Below are positions 15,651-23,403 of a stretch of DNA of 23,549 bases, piece after piece. The notes beneath the pieces are model-generated. The model made no database searches and was not told the DNA's origin. It saw only the letters and a list, made by a program, of their open reading frames with translations. The stretch is from JAAYHC01 sp964483175 (GTDB lineage: Bacteria > Bacillota > UBA5301): contig CAZAAT010000036.1 in NCBI GenBank assembly GCA_964483175.1, positions 1 to 23,549 on the forward strand, in the 5' to 3' direction. Each line of letters starts with the position of its first letter. Positions within the stretch are counted from its first letter, which is position 1. The position numbers and the translations under genes were made by a program.

Positions 15651-16436
15651 TTATTTCTTGTGAGCATTTGGATGGCATGGGGCACATTCCATTTTGGTAA
15701 GAGTATCGCTCATTCTGGTTACGTGGCAGGCACGACAGCTTTCGGTTTCGGCTGAGATTTTGTAGACTGGAGCAAAAGTCTTGTCGAAGTAGGCATTGAG
15801 GAGTTCGACGGCTCTTGCGGCGGAGTCTCCGGTAATCTTGGCGCAGCGGTCTTTGCGTTCATCGGAGTCTTCCCGTAAGCCGCTGGCATCGCACCATTTG
15901 CTAACCGAGGTGTGGCAAAGCGGATTACCGGCCACGCTTTGCACGGTTGTTGGGTACTTGGCATAGGCATCATGCTTGTAAGTCGGGAGCGCTGTTTCGG
16001 AGTACCAGCCCAGCAGTTCGCTGACCAGTGTGGAGATATCGGCGTTGGGCAGAACAAGGCCCATGGCGTACGCAGCACCGTTAGCAGCGCCACAAATTGT
16101 GCCCCAACCGCCGATGCCGGCGCTTCCGTAACGAAATACTTCGAGCGGCAGCATGGTGTAGGGGAAACCTACTTTCTCTTGCAACTCGGTAATGATTGCG
16201 CCGGCGGCACCTTTCATACATCCACCTTGCCAGTACATCTCCCAACCTTTTTTGCGCACAACTTCGGGGTCAAGTTTGACGTACTTCCACGGTGCCGGTG
16301 GCGCGACGGTTTCGGCGGCTTGTACGTCAAGCAGACCGAAAACGCCTCCGCCTAACACCGCACCGACCGCAGCTCCAGCAGCGAAGCTACCGGTGCCAAC
16401 CAGAAATTCGCGACGAGTCAAGTTTTTTTCCATCAT
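15651..16436 (-). CDS. Tat-exported split-Soret-type dihaem cytochrome c (C_GCAxxG_C_C family)
   Basis: The 261-residue protein begins with a twin-arginine signal (LTRREFLVGTGSF followed by a small, hydrophobic Ala/Gly/Val stretch), so export as a folded protein is likely. The mature part has GGCMKG and TICGAANGAA, fitting the C_GCAxxG_C_C family, then CHTSVSKWC, an isolated CAK, and two CxxCH haem-binding motifs near the C-terminus: CRACH (234-238) and CAPCH (251-255). This layout fits split-Soret cytochrome c of Desulfovibrio, a dihaem protein reported also to hold an iron-sulfur centre. Electron-transfer partners are unknown. The start codon 16436 has GGAGG 8 bases upstream; the longer frame adds 16 residues before the signal peptide. 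It stands alone, convergent with pnp and divergent from the oxidoreductase operon. Confidence 0.82.
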   Translation of the reverse strand: MMEKNLTRREFLVGTGSFAAGAAVGAVLGGGVFGLLDVQAAETVAPPAPWKYVKLDPEVVRKKGWEMYWQGGCMKGAAGAIITELQEKVGFPYTMLPLEVFRYGSAGIGGWGTICGAANGAAYAMGLVLPNADISTLVSELLGWYSETALPTYKHDAYAKYPTTVQSVAGNPLCHTSVSKWCDASGLREDSDERKDRCAKITGDSAARAVELLNAYFDKTFAPVYKISAETESCRACHVTRMSDTLTKMECAPCHPNAHKK

Positions 16437-16502
16437 TTCACACACCTCCAATAATTCTAACGGTACTATAATGTACGATATCATTCTTCTTGGTTATGAA
16501 TT

Positions 16503-16535
16503 AGATTCCTCCATGTTATTGATAAAACATTGGAA
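16503..16535. promoter_or_regulatory. Imperfect dyad in the divergent intergenic region
   Basis: The 214-base gap 16437-16650 separates the minus-strand cytochrome from the plus-strand oxidoreductase operon and must hold control sites for both. Around 16508-16535 is an imperfect inverted repeat: TTCC and ATGTT on the left, AACAT and GGAA on the right, around ATTGATAA. It could be a regulator-binding site. TATAAT (16467-16472, plus) and TATAGT (16470-16465, minus) overlap but lack good -35 boxes at the right spacing. No firm promoter call is made. Confidence 0.25.
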
Positions 16536-16650
16536 TAATTGTCATTTTTTGATTTACGGCTCTGATTGGTATTCGGGCAGGGAAATGAGCTTATAGTGTG
16601 AAAAACATAAATTTTAACCTATGTGGTTGGCTGCAGATGGAGGGTAGAGG

Positions 16651-16854
16651 ATGGCGAGGATCGTAATTGATGCCGAACGGTGCAAAGGCTGTCTATTGTG
16701 CTGTGCAGCCTGTCCGAAAGAAGTAATTGGTCCCGGCAAGGATATCAACAGCAAAGGCTACAATCCGGTGATCGTCGTGCTTCCGGAGGCGTGTACCGGT
16801 TGCGCCCTTTGTGCGAAGATGTGTCCTGATGTCGCGATTCGAGTCTGGAGATAG
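16651..16854 (+). CDS. vorD: 2-oxoacid:ferredoxin oxidoreductase delta subunit, 2x[4Fe-4S] ferredoxin
   Basis: A 67-residue protein with two complete [4Fe-4S] motifs: CKGCLLCCAACP from residue 11 and CTGCALCAKMCP near the C-terminus, giving eight ligand cysteines. Being followed directly by alpha, beta and gamma subunits identifies it as the delta (ferredoxin-like) subunit that passes electrons from the TPP site to free ferredoxin. The ATG follows GGAGGG with normal spacing. The korD or vorD name depends on the true substrate, which is not visible in sequence. Confidence 0.88.
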   Translation: MARIVIDAERCKGCLLCCAACPKEVIGPGKDINSKGYNPVIVVLPEACTGCALCAKMCPDVAIRVWR

Positions 16855-16867
16855 GGGAGGGATGGGC

Positions 16868-17947
16868 GTGGAACGCCGCTTGATGAAAGGCAACGAAGCA
16901 ATTGGGGAAGCCGCGATTGCTGCCGGTTGTCGTTATTTTTTCGGTTATCCGATTACTCCGCAGAATGAATTGCCGGAATACATGGCCCGGCGTTTACCGG
17001 AAGTAGGCGGGGTGTACCTGCAGGCGGAGAGCGAAGTGAGCGCGATCAACATGGTTTATGGAGCCGCGGGGGCCGGGGCGCGGGTGATGACCTCATCCTC
17101 GAGCCCAGGTATCAGCCTCAAACAGGAAGGCTTATCGTATATTGCCGGTGCCGAACTACCATGTGTCGTAGTCAACATGGTGCGTGGCGGCCCGGGGTTA
17201 GGAGGTATTCAGCCGGCCCAATCAGATTATTTCCAGGCGACCAAAGGTGGGGGCCATGGAGATTATCATTTACTCGTATTAGCTCCGGCGTATGTACAGG
17301 AGTTGGCTGATCTAGTTAGGGAAGCCTTCGATCTTGCTGATAAATACCGCAATCCGGTCATGATTCTTGGTGATGGGGTTCTCGGGCAAATGATGGAGCC
17401 GGTGGCGATTGAGGAACCACTTTCGGTATCAGCCTTACCCGCCAAGCCCTGGGCTACCACAGGTGCAAGAGGCCGAGCTACTAATCTGGTAAATTCGTTA
17501 TACATCGACCCGGTTGAGCTCTTTGAGCATAACTCGAAATTAATGGCGAAATATGAGCGGATGGCCCAAGAGGAACTGCGCTATGATCACTACTGTGTCG
17601 ACGATGCAGAGATTATTCTGGTTGCCTATGGCATTACCGCCCGAATCTGTCGGACCGTGGTTGATCTGGCACGCCAAGAGGGATTAAAGCTGGGGCTATT
17701 TCGACCGATTAGCTTATATCCATTTCCTTATGGTTCCCTGGCTGAACTGGTCAAACAAGTAGGCGTCAAAAAAGTTATCTGTGTCGAAATGAGCGCCGGT
17801 CAACTGGTAGAAGATATTAGATTAGCTGTAGAAGGCCTGGTGCCGACTGTATTATTTGGTTATCCGGGAGGAATAGTGCCATTACCCGCACAAATCTTAG
17901 CCCGGGTAAAGGCTGAAAGGGGTGGCAACGGTGTCAGAACGGATTGA
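16868..17947 (+). CDS. vorB: 2-oxoacid:ferredoxin oxidoreductase alpha subunit (VorB/KorA type)
   Basis: This subunit carries the pyrimidine-binding half of the thiamine diphosphate site and the C-terminal transketolase-like domain. The complex oxidatively decarboxylates a 2-oxoacid to acyl-CoA, or runs in reverse, with ferredoxin. Typical stretches are LMKGNEAIGEAAIAAGCRYF, GYPITPQNELPEY, QAESEVSAINMVYGAAGAGA, TSSSSPGISL and GGPGLGGIQPAQSDYFQ. This version resembles proteins named VorB (branched-chain oxoacids), but KorA-type use of 2-oxoglutarate cannot be excluded. GTG 16868 is preferred, since GGGGAGG (16854-16860) is 7 bases upstream; ATG 16862 is only 1 base from it. The 3' end overlaps the beta subunit gene. 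Confidence 0.92.
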   Translation: MERRLMKGNEAIGEAAIAAGCRYFFGYPITPQNELPEYMARRLPEVGGVYLQAESEVSAINMVYGAAGAGARVMTSSSSPGISLKQEGLSYIAGAELPCVVVNMVRGGPGLGGIQPAQSDYFQATKGGGHGDYHLLVLAPAYVQELADLVREAFDLADKYRNPVMILGDGVLGQMMEPVAIEEPLSVSALPAKPWATTGARGRATNLVNSLYIDPVELFEHNSKLMAKYERMAQEELRYDHYCVDDAEIILVAYGITARICRTVVDLARQEGLKLGLFRPISLYPFPYGSLAELVKQVGVKKVICVEMSAGQLVEDIRLAVEGLVPTVLFGYPGGIVPLPAQILARVKAERGGNGVRTD

Positions 17948-18698
17948 AAAATTAGTTTCAGGGTATCCTGAGAGCCTAACCGAACAGCCTTTCCACTACT
18001 GCCCAGGGTGTACTCATGGGATCGCACATCGGTTGATCGCAGAAACGCTTGATTCGCTGCAAGTTCGCGAAAAAACGATCGGTGTGGCTTCGGTCGGGTG
18101 CTCGGTATTTGCGTATAATTATTTTAACTGTGATATGCAGCAGGCTTCCCATGGTCGCGCTCCGGCCGTAGCTACCGGCATCAAGCGAGTACTGCCAGAT
18201 TCGGTGGTCTTTACTTATCAAGGTGATGGTGATTTAGCCAGCATCGGGACGGCGGAGATTGTGCATGCGGCGGCCCGAAGCGAAAATATCACGGTGATCT
18301 TTATCAACAATACCAACTTTGGCATGACCGGCGGTCAAATGGCACCGACGACCTTAATTGGCCAGAAGACGACTACGACTCCATTAGGCAGGATGGCCAA
18401 AGACAATGGCTATCCGATCAAGATGGCGGAAATGTTAGCCGCTCTTGATGGGCCAGCCTATATTGCCAGGGTTAGTTTGCATAATGCGAAGGCGGTCATT
18501 CAGGCCGCTCGGTGCATCAAAAAGGCATTTGAGACCCAGGTCGATCAGGTCGGTTTCAGCTTGATTGAGGTCTTGTCTACTTGTCCTACCAATTGGGGCA
18601 TGACTCCGGTCAAAGCTTTAGAGCATTTGGAAACGGTTGTTGCCGAGTACTATCCGGTCGGAGTATTAGTTGACCGAACCAGGGAGGTGACCGGATAG
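17931..18698 (+). CDS. korB: 2-oxoacid:ferredoxin oxidoreductase beta subunit (TPP-binding)
   Basis: The beta subunit binds the diphosphate of thiamine diphosphate. Visible are FHYCPGCTHGIAHRL at the N-terminus, ASVGCSVFAYNYF, and HGRAPAVATGIKRVLPD. The TPP motif GDGDLASIG is followed about 26 residues later by INNTNFGMTGGQMAPTT. ATCPTN-type residues appear near the end (LSTCPTNWGMTP). About 255 residues is normal. GTG 17931 has AGGGGTG 6 bases upstream; GTG 17922 overlaps that site and is the alternative. The gene overlaps the alpha subunit's end and is followed directly by the gamma subunit, so the four subunits should be made together. Confidence 0.92.
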   Translation: MSERIEKLVSGYPESLTEQPFHYCPGCTHGIAHRLIAETLDSLQVREKTIGVASVGCSVFAYNYFNCDMQQASHGRAPAVATGIKRVLPDSVVFTYQGDGDLASIGTAEIVHAAARSENITVIFINNTNFGMTGGQMAPTTLIGQKTTTTPLGRMAKDNGYPIKMAEMLAALDGPAYIARVSLHNAKAVIQAARCIKKAFETQVDQVGFSLIEVLSTCPTNWGMTPVKALEHLETVVAEYYPVGVLVDRTREVTG

Positions 18699-19241
18699 AT
18701 GTTGCACGAAATTGTCTCGGCCGGGTTTGGGGGCCAAGGAGTGCTGTTATTAGGTCAAACTTTAGCCTATGCGGGTATGCTAGAGGGGATGGAGGTATCT
18801 TGGTATCCTTCATATGGGCCAGAGATGCGTGGCGGCACGGCAAATTGTACAACAGTAATTTCCTCGGGTCTAATCGGATCGCCGGTGGTTAGCAATCCTT
18901 CGGCCCTAGTAGCCATGAACCGTCCTAGTTTGGAGAAATTTTTGGGAACGGTAAAGCCTGGAGGCGTAGTAATTTATGACCAAACGTTATATAAGTCCGA
19001 ACCAGTTGCGCTCCGCCCGGAGGTAACGATGATAGGTGTAGAGGCGCAAAAGATCGCCAATGAGTTGGGCAGCACCAAGGTGGCCAATATCGTCTTGCTG
19101 GGCGCTTTGATCGAAATAGTTCAACCGGTTTCGGTCACAGCGGTCCAAGAAGCCTTAAAAATGATCTTGCCGGTTAGGCGCCATAATTTATTACCACTCA
19201 ATTATGCTGCATTGCAAAAAGGGGCTGAGGTTGTTGCTTGA
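18699..19241 (+). CDS. korC: 2-oxoacid:ferredoxin oxidoreductase gamma subunit
   Basis: The gamma domain is thought to help bind coenzyme A. The N-terminal glycine-rich stretch SAGFGGQGVLLLGQTLA is the family signature, followed by SWYPSYGPEMRGGTANCTT, and the later region KVANIVLLGALIE. The 180-residue length is standard. ATG 18699 lies directly after the beta subunit stop, with GGGAGGTGA upstream. The end overlaps the start of the peptidase gene, which ties that gene to the same transcript. Confidence 0.93.
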   Translation: MLHEIVSAGFGGQGVLLLGQTLAYAGMLEGMEVSWYPSYGPEMRGGTANCTTVISSGLIGSPVVSNPSALVAMNRPSLEKFLGTVKPGGVVIYDQTLYKSEPVALRPEVTMIGVEAQKIANELGSTKVANIVLLGALIEIVQPVSVTAVQEALKMILPVRRHNLLPLNYAALQKGAEVVA

Positions 19242-20337
19242 ACCAGTAGTAGCTGAGTTTATTCGGTTGGCCGAGATTGATAGTCCATCCAGACAAGAAA
19301 GAGCTCTGGCAGACTATTTGATAGCTCGCTGTGCTGAGCTCGGCTTGGAGCTATTCGAGGATAACGCAGGGGCTGAGATTGGTGGAAATGCCGGAAATCT
19401 TATTGGTTTCTTGCCAGGCGATGATCGGGAGCCGATTCTTCTGTGCGCGCACATGGATACGGTTCAGTCCAATCAAGGATTGAAAGTAGTTATTGAGGAA
19501 GGCAAACTGTGCAGCCAAGGCCGCAAACACATCCTCGGCGCTGATGATAAAGCGGGTGTAGCCGCTATATTAGAAGTACTACGCCGTTACCACCAGACCG
19601 ATGCATCACATCCGCCGCTTGAAATCCTCTTTAGCATTGCTGAAGAAACCGGCCTCTGGGGAGCGAAGCTGGTGGATTTATCCAGGCTCCGCAGCAGACA
19701 CGGCTTGGTTTTAGATAGTGGCGGTCGGATTGGCAATGTGGTCAAGCGCTCACCGGTTCATTATGAGTTTACGATCAAGGTTTATGGCCGGGCCGCCCAT
19801 GCGGGAAATAGTCCGGAGGATGGGATAAATGCGATCCAAATGGCTTCGAAGATTGTTGGCGCTATCAAACTAGGGCGAATTGACGAGTACACAACGGCCA
19901 ATATAGGCAAAATATCCGGTGGCGCGGCTTTTAATATCGTACCTGATTATGCCGAACTAAGCGGGGAAGTTCGTAGTCACCAGCCAGAACGTGCTGTGGA
20001 GTATCTAGAGCAACTTTCGGCGGCGGTCGACAGGGTTTCAGCTGAGCTTGGGGGCAGGGGTGAGGTGGAATCCACCCAGTCTTTTCCGGCGATGCAGTTA
20101 GATGAGGCGTCACGGATAGCCATGGCTACTCGCGAAGCAGCTGCAAAGATAGGTTTACGTTATGAACTAGTCACGCGCGGCGGCGGCAGTGATGCCAATA
20201 TCTTAAATAGTCGGGGACTGACCTGCGCCAATCTCGGAATAGGCTCGTATTTGGAACACTCTACTGATGAGTATATTGCGATTGATGACTTGAATAAATT
20301 GGTTGACTATCTGATGGCCATTTGCGAGGTGTGGTAG
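19231..20337 (+). CDS. M20 family metallopeptidase, PepT-like
   Basis: A dizinc aminopeptidase-like hydrolase resembling peptidase T. Probable zinc ligands are H74 (HMD), D105 (GADDKAG), E139 (EETG), D162 (LDSGG) and H343 (EHSTDEY); D76 and E138 are the expected catalytic helpers. The lid/dimerisation domain contains AAHAGNSPEDGINAI. All key residues are present, so it should be active, probably on small peptides or acylated amino acids. No signal peptide is seen. The start is uncertain: TTG 19231 or 19234 gives the usual family N-terminus (EFIRLAEIDSPS), while ATG 19204 adds residues inside korC. It sits between the VOR/KOR genes and a DUF3866 gene. Confidence 0.87.
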   Translation: MLLEPVVAEFIRLAEIDSPSRQERALADYLIARCAELGLELFEDNAGAEIGGNAGNLIGFLPGDDREPILLCAHMDTVQSNQGLKVVIEEGKLCSQGRKHILGADDKAGVAAILEVLRRYHQTDASHPPLEILFSIAEETGLWGAKLVDLSRLRSRHGLVLDSGGRIGNVVKRSPVHYEFTIKVYGRAAHAGNSPEDGINAIQMASKIVGAIKLGRIDEYTTANIGKISGGAAFNIVPDYAELSGEVRSHQPERAVEYLEQLSAAVDRVSAELGGRGEVESTQSFPAMQLDEASRIAMATREAAAKIGLRYELVTRGGGSDANILNSRGLTCANLGIGSYLEHSTDEYIAIDDLNKLVDYLMAICEVW

Positions 20338-21468
20338 GTGCTAGACCGCCAAGCTGGCGAAGTTACCGAAATTACCGCTCAAACGGTCCAAATTCAGAAG
20401 GTCGTTGTCCGCTTGGCTGATGGCAGTGAAGTCGGCGCGATCTGCTTTGGGGATCTGGTCGGTTGGTGCCAGGTTGGTGATCGGGTAGTGCTCAATCGAA
20501 CTGCCCGTTCTTTAAATCTAGGGTCTGGCGGATGGGATTTTGTAATGGCTATAGTTGATCGCACTGAGCTGCAAAAGCAGCCCTCCGGTCAATTAGGCCA
20601 CGGGCACTTGATCAAGTTGCGTTATACACCGGCTCAAATGGCAGTTCTGGCCTGGGATGAGGAGGCTAGCCCTGTGCGCCCACGGGATCCGGCTTCCTAC
20701 GGGGACCTTGACGATACACCGGTGCTGATTGCCGGGGTACATAGTCTGGTAGAGCCAATAGTCCGTGGTCTAGCAGTGCTGGCTGAAGGCTGTAAAATCG
20801 CTTATATCCATACTGATGCTGCCTGCTTGCCGGCGGCTTGGTCCCAGGTTATTGCACTTTTGAAAGCCGAAGGTTTATTAACCACGGTAATTTCAAGTGG
20901 ACACTCTTTTGGAGGAGACTACGAGGCTTTAAATAATTATTCGGCCTTGGCTTGTGCCAAAGAGGTTGTTAAAGCCGACTTCATCTTGGCCTGCATGGGC
21001 CCGGGGATACCCGGAACTGGAACTAAATACGGCAGTACTGCTATTGAAGTGGGTGAACTGATTAATGCGGTTGCAGCCCTTAACGGACGGCCGCTGGCGG
21101 TGCCCCGGCTTAGTTTTGCTGATCGGCGCTCTCGACACTATGGAATCAGCCATCATTTTATCACCGCTCTTGAAGTTGCGGCTTTTGCTCCTGCGCAGAT
21201 TACTTTCCCTTTTTATCGTGAAGAGGAACATGCTATACTCCAGCAATTAGCAGAGCTTTCCGGTTTAACCCGGCCCAATCGCAATGGGGTCTTGCACGAG
21301 CTAGTCTTTTGCAATGTGACTGAGCTTACCGATCGTCTTAAGCCACATTTGGACAGCTTTAGCAGTATGGGCCGGAGTTTTAGCGAGGATCCGCTCCACT
21401 TTGCAGCTGGTTTGGCTGCGGCCCAGACTGCGGTATCTGTTGGGCCAATAGCGCCCTCAATTCTTTGA
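20338..21468 (+). CDS. DUF3866 family protein of unknown function
   Basis: Function unknown. The 376-residue product matches my recollection of the DUF3866 family. A short N-terminal beta-rich part (GEVTEI, then GDRVVLNRTA and LGSGGWDFVMAIV) is followed by GHLIKLRYTPAQMAVLAWDEE. A larger alpha/beta domain follows with ACMGPGIPGTGTKYG and the His-rich DRRSRHYGISHHF. No transmembrane segment or signal peptide is evident. It starts at GTG directly after the peptidase stop, with GAGGTG upstream. The neighbouring Nudix and nuclease genes suggest, weakly, a nucleotide or DNA-maintenance connection. Confidence 0.82.
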   Translation: MLDRQAGEVTEITAQTVQIQKVVVRLADGSEVGAICFGDLVGWCQVGDRVVLNRTARSLNLGSGGWDFVMAIVDRTELQKQPSGQLGHGHLIKLRYTPAQMAVLAWDEEASPVRPRDPASYGDLDDTPVLIAGVHSLVEPIVRGLAVLAEGCKIAYIHTDAACLPAAWSQVIALLKAEGLLTTVISSGHSFGGDYEALNNYSALACAKEVVKADFILACMGPGIPGTGTKYGSTAIEVGELINAVAALNGRPLAVPRLSFADRRSRHYGISHHFITALEVAAFAPAQITFPFYREEEHAILQQLAELSGLTRPNRNGVLHELVFCNVTELTDRLKPHLDSFSSMGRSFSEDPLHFAAGLAAAQTAVSVGPIAPSIL

Positions 21469-21600
21469 CCTTGCCGACGAGATAAAGCCTTTGCGGGTAA
21501 ATTAGAATCTTCAGGATGTTCACCTCCGGACTTTTGGGAGCTAGCCTTAAGGTATACAGTTTTGAGGATAATTATTCCAGGTAGAAGGGGTTGTGTTCTG

Positions 21601-22143
21601 GTGGACTTAACCGAAAAAACCATTCATTCTGAGGTTGTTTTTGCGGGCAATCTGTTGACTGTGCAAAAGAATACGGTTGTTTTGCCCGATGGTCGACAAA
21701 GCGAGCGAGAGGTGGTACTCCATCCGGGAGCAGCAGCTGTTGTTGCCATTGATGAAGACGGTTATTTTATTTTGGTCAGACAACACCGGACCCCAGTGGG
21801 AGCGGAGCTTTGGGAGATTCCGGCGGGCAAACTCGATGAGGGTGAAGATCCATTAGCGTGTGCTAAACGCGAGTTGCGCGAGGAAACGGGTTGCGTGGCA
21901 GATACCTGGGTTAAGTTGACCGCCATCTGGACTGCTCCCGGTTTTACGAATGAGAAAATCCACCTCTTTGCCGCAACTGATCTGACCCGAGATCATTCGG
22001 GACTGGGCGGAGATCCGGATGAATTTATTGTGGTTAACAGGTTTAGTGCCGATCAGGTCAAGCAAATGATTGTTAACGGAGAAATAACCGATGCCAAATC
22101 GCTCGCCGGTTTTCTCGCGTATTGGGTAGGAGCGGGCCGATGA
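21601..22143 (+). CDS. nudF: Nudix hydrolase, ADP-ribose pyrophosphatase type
   Basis: Hydrolyses ADP-ribose (or a related nucleotide diphosphate) to AMP and a phosphosugar. A complete Nudix box runs from G76 (GKLDEGE, then REL-REETG with E91, E94 and E95 as metal ligands). The N-terminus DLTEKTIHSEVVFAG and the segment LVRQHRTPVGAELWEIPAGKL are typical of the NudF group, as is the downstream APGFTNEKIHLF. GTG 21601 is chosen: AGAAGGGG lies about 10 bases upstream and the product has normal length; the in-frame TTG 21562 gives unconserved extra residues. The TGA overlaps the ATG of the next gene. No clear promoter was found in the 132 bases upstream. Confidence 0.92.
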   Translation: MDLTEKTIHSEVVFAGNLLTVQKNTVVLPDGRQSEREVVLHPGAAAVVAIDEDGYFILVRQHRTPVGAELWEIPAGKLDEGEDPLACAKRELREETGCVADTWVKLTAIWTAPGFTNEKIHLFAATDLTRDHSGLGGDPDEFIVVNRFSADQVKQMIVNGEITDAKSLAGFLAYWVGAGR

Positions 22144-23312
22144 GCAGTATAAACTGTTATGCGGATTTGCATGTCCATATTGGCAGGGCGGGGGGCCAGA
22201 TGGTTAAAGTGACCGCGTCTGCCGATCTTACTCTGCGTCGGATTATCGAGTATGTACCTCGCCACAAAGGTCTCGGTATAATTGGGATAGTTGATGCAGC
22301 CTCTCCGTTAGTACAGCACGAGATCGAGACTATGATTGCTGATGGGGTGTTGACACCGGCCAACGGTGGTGGGCTGTTGGCTGGAGACTTGCTTTTGGTT
22401 CCGGCGGCTGAGATCGAACTCCAGTGCAATAACCGTGGGAGCGCGCACTATTTAGCTTATTTTCCCGGCCTGGATGAGGTCAGAGCATTCTCGGCCGGCC
22501 TAAAGCCTCATATGACTAACCCTAACTTAAGCACGCAAATGATTGCGCTGACGCCGGCGGAAGCCTACGATCTTGCGGTTGCCTGTGGAGGTTTTTTAAT
22601 TCCAGCCCACGCTTTTACTCCCCATAAAGGCGTATTGGGCGCTTGTGTTGCGGATTTGCGAGATGTTTTTGGCGCGCGTGATTTAATTGGGCTAGAATTG
22701 GGACTCAGCTCGGATACTTCGATGGCTGACACGGTTTCTAGTCTGCGCCATTTAACCTTTCTCACCAGTTCTGATGCCCACTCGTTGTCAAAGATCGGCC
22801 GAGAGTATATGGAGTTTTCACTAGAGGTACTGAATTTCAGATCGCTCGCCGAAGCCTTACGGCGAGAGGGTGACAACCGCTTAATAGCTAATTACGGTAT
22901 GGCACCGATGCTCGGAAAATACCACCGTACCTACTGTCCGGTATGCAATACTATCTTTACTGATCCGGACCCGGTTTTTGCTTGCCCGAATTGTCCACAG
23001 GACAAGATAATTTTGGGAGTCTGGGATCGGCTCCAACAGATTGCTGATCAACCAAGCTTATCGCCCAGCCATCGTCCGCCATATATTTATCAAGTCCCGC
23101 TCGAAATGCTGCCTGGGATTGGACCCAAGTCTATTAAATTACTAATTGACTCGGTAGGGCCAGAAAAATATATTCTCAATATTGCTACCCCAGATGAGCT
23201 TTCTCAGGCCGTCGGCTCTCGGGGAGCACAGGTGATTAAGGCTGCCAGGTCCGGAATGCTGACTCTAGTGCCCGGCGGCGGTGGTAGGTATGGCCGTGTG
23301 AAGCTGCAATAG
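22140..23312 (+). CDS. Endonuclease Q family protein (PHP domain, zinc finger, helix-hairpin-helix)
   Basis: Resembles EndoQ and Bacillus YqxK. EndoQ nicks DNA 5' of deaminated bases such as uracil and hypoxanthine and of abasic sites. The PHP domain shows YADLHVHIGRAGG (H11, H13), PAAEIE, IPAHAFTPHKG and SSDAHSLSKIG. A four-cysteine zinc finger follows (C266, C269, C282, C285), then a C-terminal segment with LPGIGPKSIKLLI, which looks like a helix-hairpin-helix DNA-binding element. The 390 residues match the family. ATG 22140 overlaps the nudF stop (ATGA), with AGGAG 7 bases upstream. nudF next to yqxK is also seen in Bacillus. Confidence 0.88.
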   Translation: MSSINCYADLHVHIGRAGGQMVKVTASADLTLRRIIEYVPRHKGLGIIGIVDAASPLVQHEIETMIADGVLTPANGGGLLAGDLLLVPAAEIELQCNNRGSAHYLAYFPGLDEVRAFSAGLKPHMTNPNLSTQMIALTPAEAYDLAVACGGFLIPAHAFTPHKGVLGACVADLRDVFGARDLIGLELGLSSDTSMADTVSSLRHLTFLTSSDAHSLSKIGREYMEFSLEVLNFRSLAEALRREGDNRLIANYGMAPMLGKYHRTYCPVCNTIFTDPDPVFACPNCPQDKIILGVWDRLQQIADQPSLSPSHRPPYIYQVPLEMLPGIGPKSIKLLIDSVGPEKYILNIATPDELSQAVGSRGAQVIKAARSGMLTLVPGGGGRYGRVKLQ

Positions 23313-23336
23313 CTTATCTTTTTCGGATTCACTTCG

Positions 23337-23365
23337 GTCTAAAGGTCTGTTTGGTGTCATAAAAA
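23337..23365 (+). promoter_or_regulatory. Possible sigma-E-like promoter of spoIIM within the hairpin
   Basis: CATAAAAA (23358-23365), in the loop of the hairpin, resembles the sigma-E -10 element CATACAAT. GTCTAAA (23337-23343) lies 14 bases upstream, only weakly like a sigma-E -35. Bacillus subtilis spoIIM is transcribed in the mother cell under sigma-E. Speculative; the -35 match is poor. Confidence 0.3.
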
Positions 23366-23387
23366 TGATAACGAACAGGCCTTTTTG
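23341..23387 (+). terminator. Terminator-like hairpin between the EndoQ gene and spoIIM
   Basis: AAAGGTCTGTT (23341-23351) pairs with AACAGGCCTTT (23374-23384) with one G-U pair, and an inner GTCAT/ATGAT helix extends it. TTTTT follows. It would end the upstream transcript, yet the spoIIM ribosome-binding site starts only a few bases later. Confidence 0.8.
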
Positions 23388-23403
23388 TCTCGGAGTGGTG
23401 CTA

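Noticed and set aside
15912..16355. Open plus-strand frame of 147 codons opposite the cytochrome gene
   Set aside because: It is the antisense shadow of a gene with clear signal peptide and haem motifs, has no family resemblance and no ribosome-binding site.
16463..16476. Strong promoter at TATAAT (16467-16472)
   Set aside because: The -10 match is perfect, but no acceptable -35 box lies 16-18 bases upstream on either strand, and it is almost 180 bases from the plus-strand gene.
16811..16867. Longer N-terminus for the VorB/KorA subunit starting inside the ferredoxin gene
   Set aside because: These residues are an out-of-frame reading of the second [4Fe-4S] motif. GTG 16868 has a good ribosome-binding site and gives the family N-terminus.
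21213..21623. Minus-strand frame of 136 codons across the DUF3866 end and the nudF upstream region
   Set aside because: It is mostly antisense to DUF3866 and has no recognisable motif; the stretch 21469-21600 is better read as a short intergenic region.
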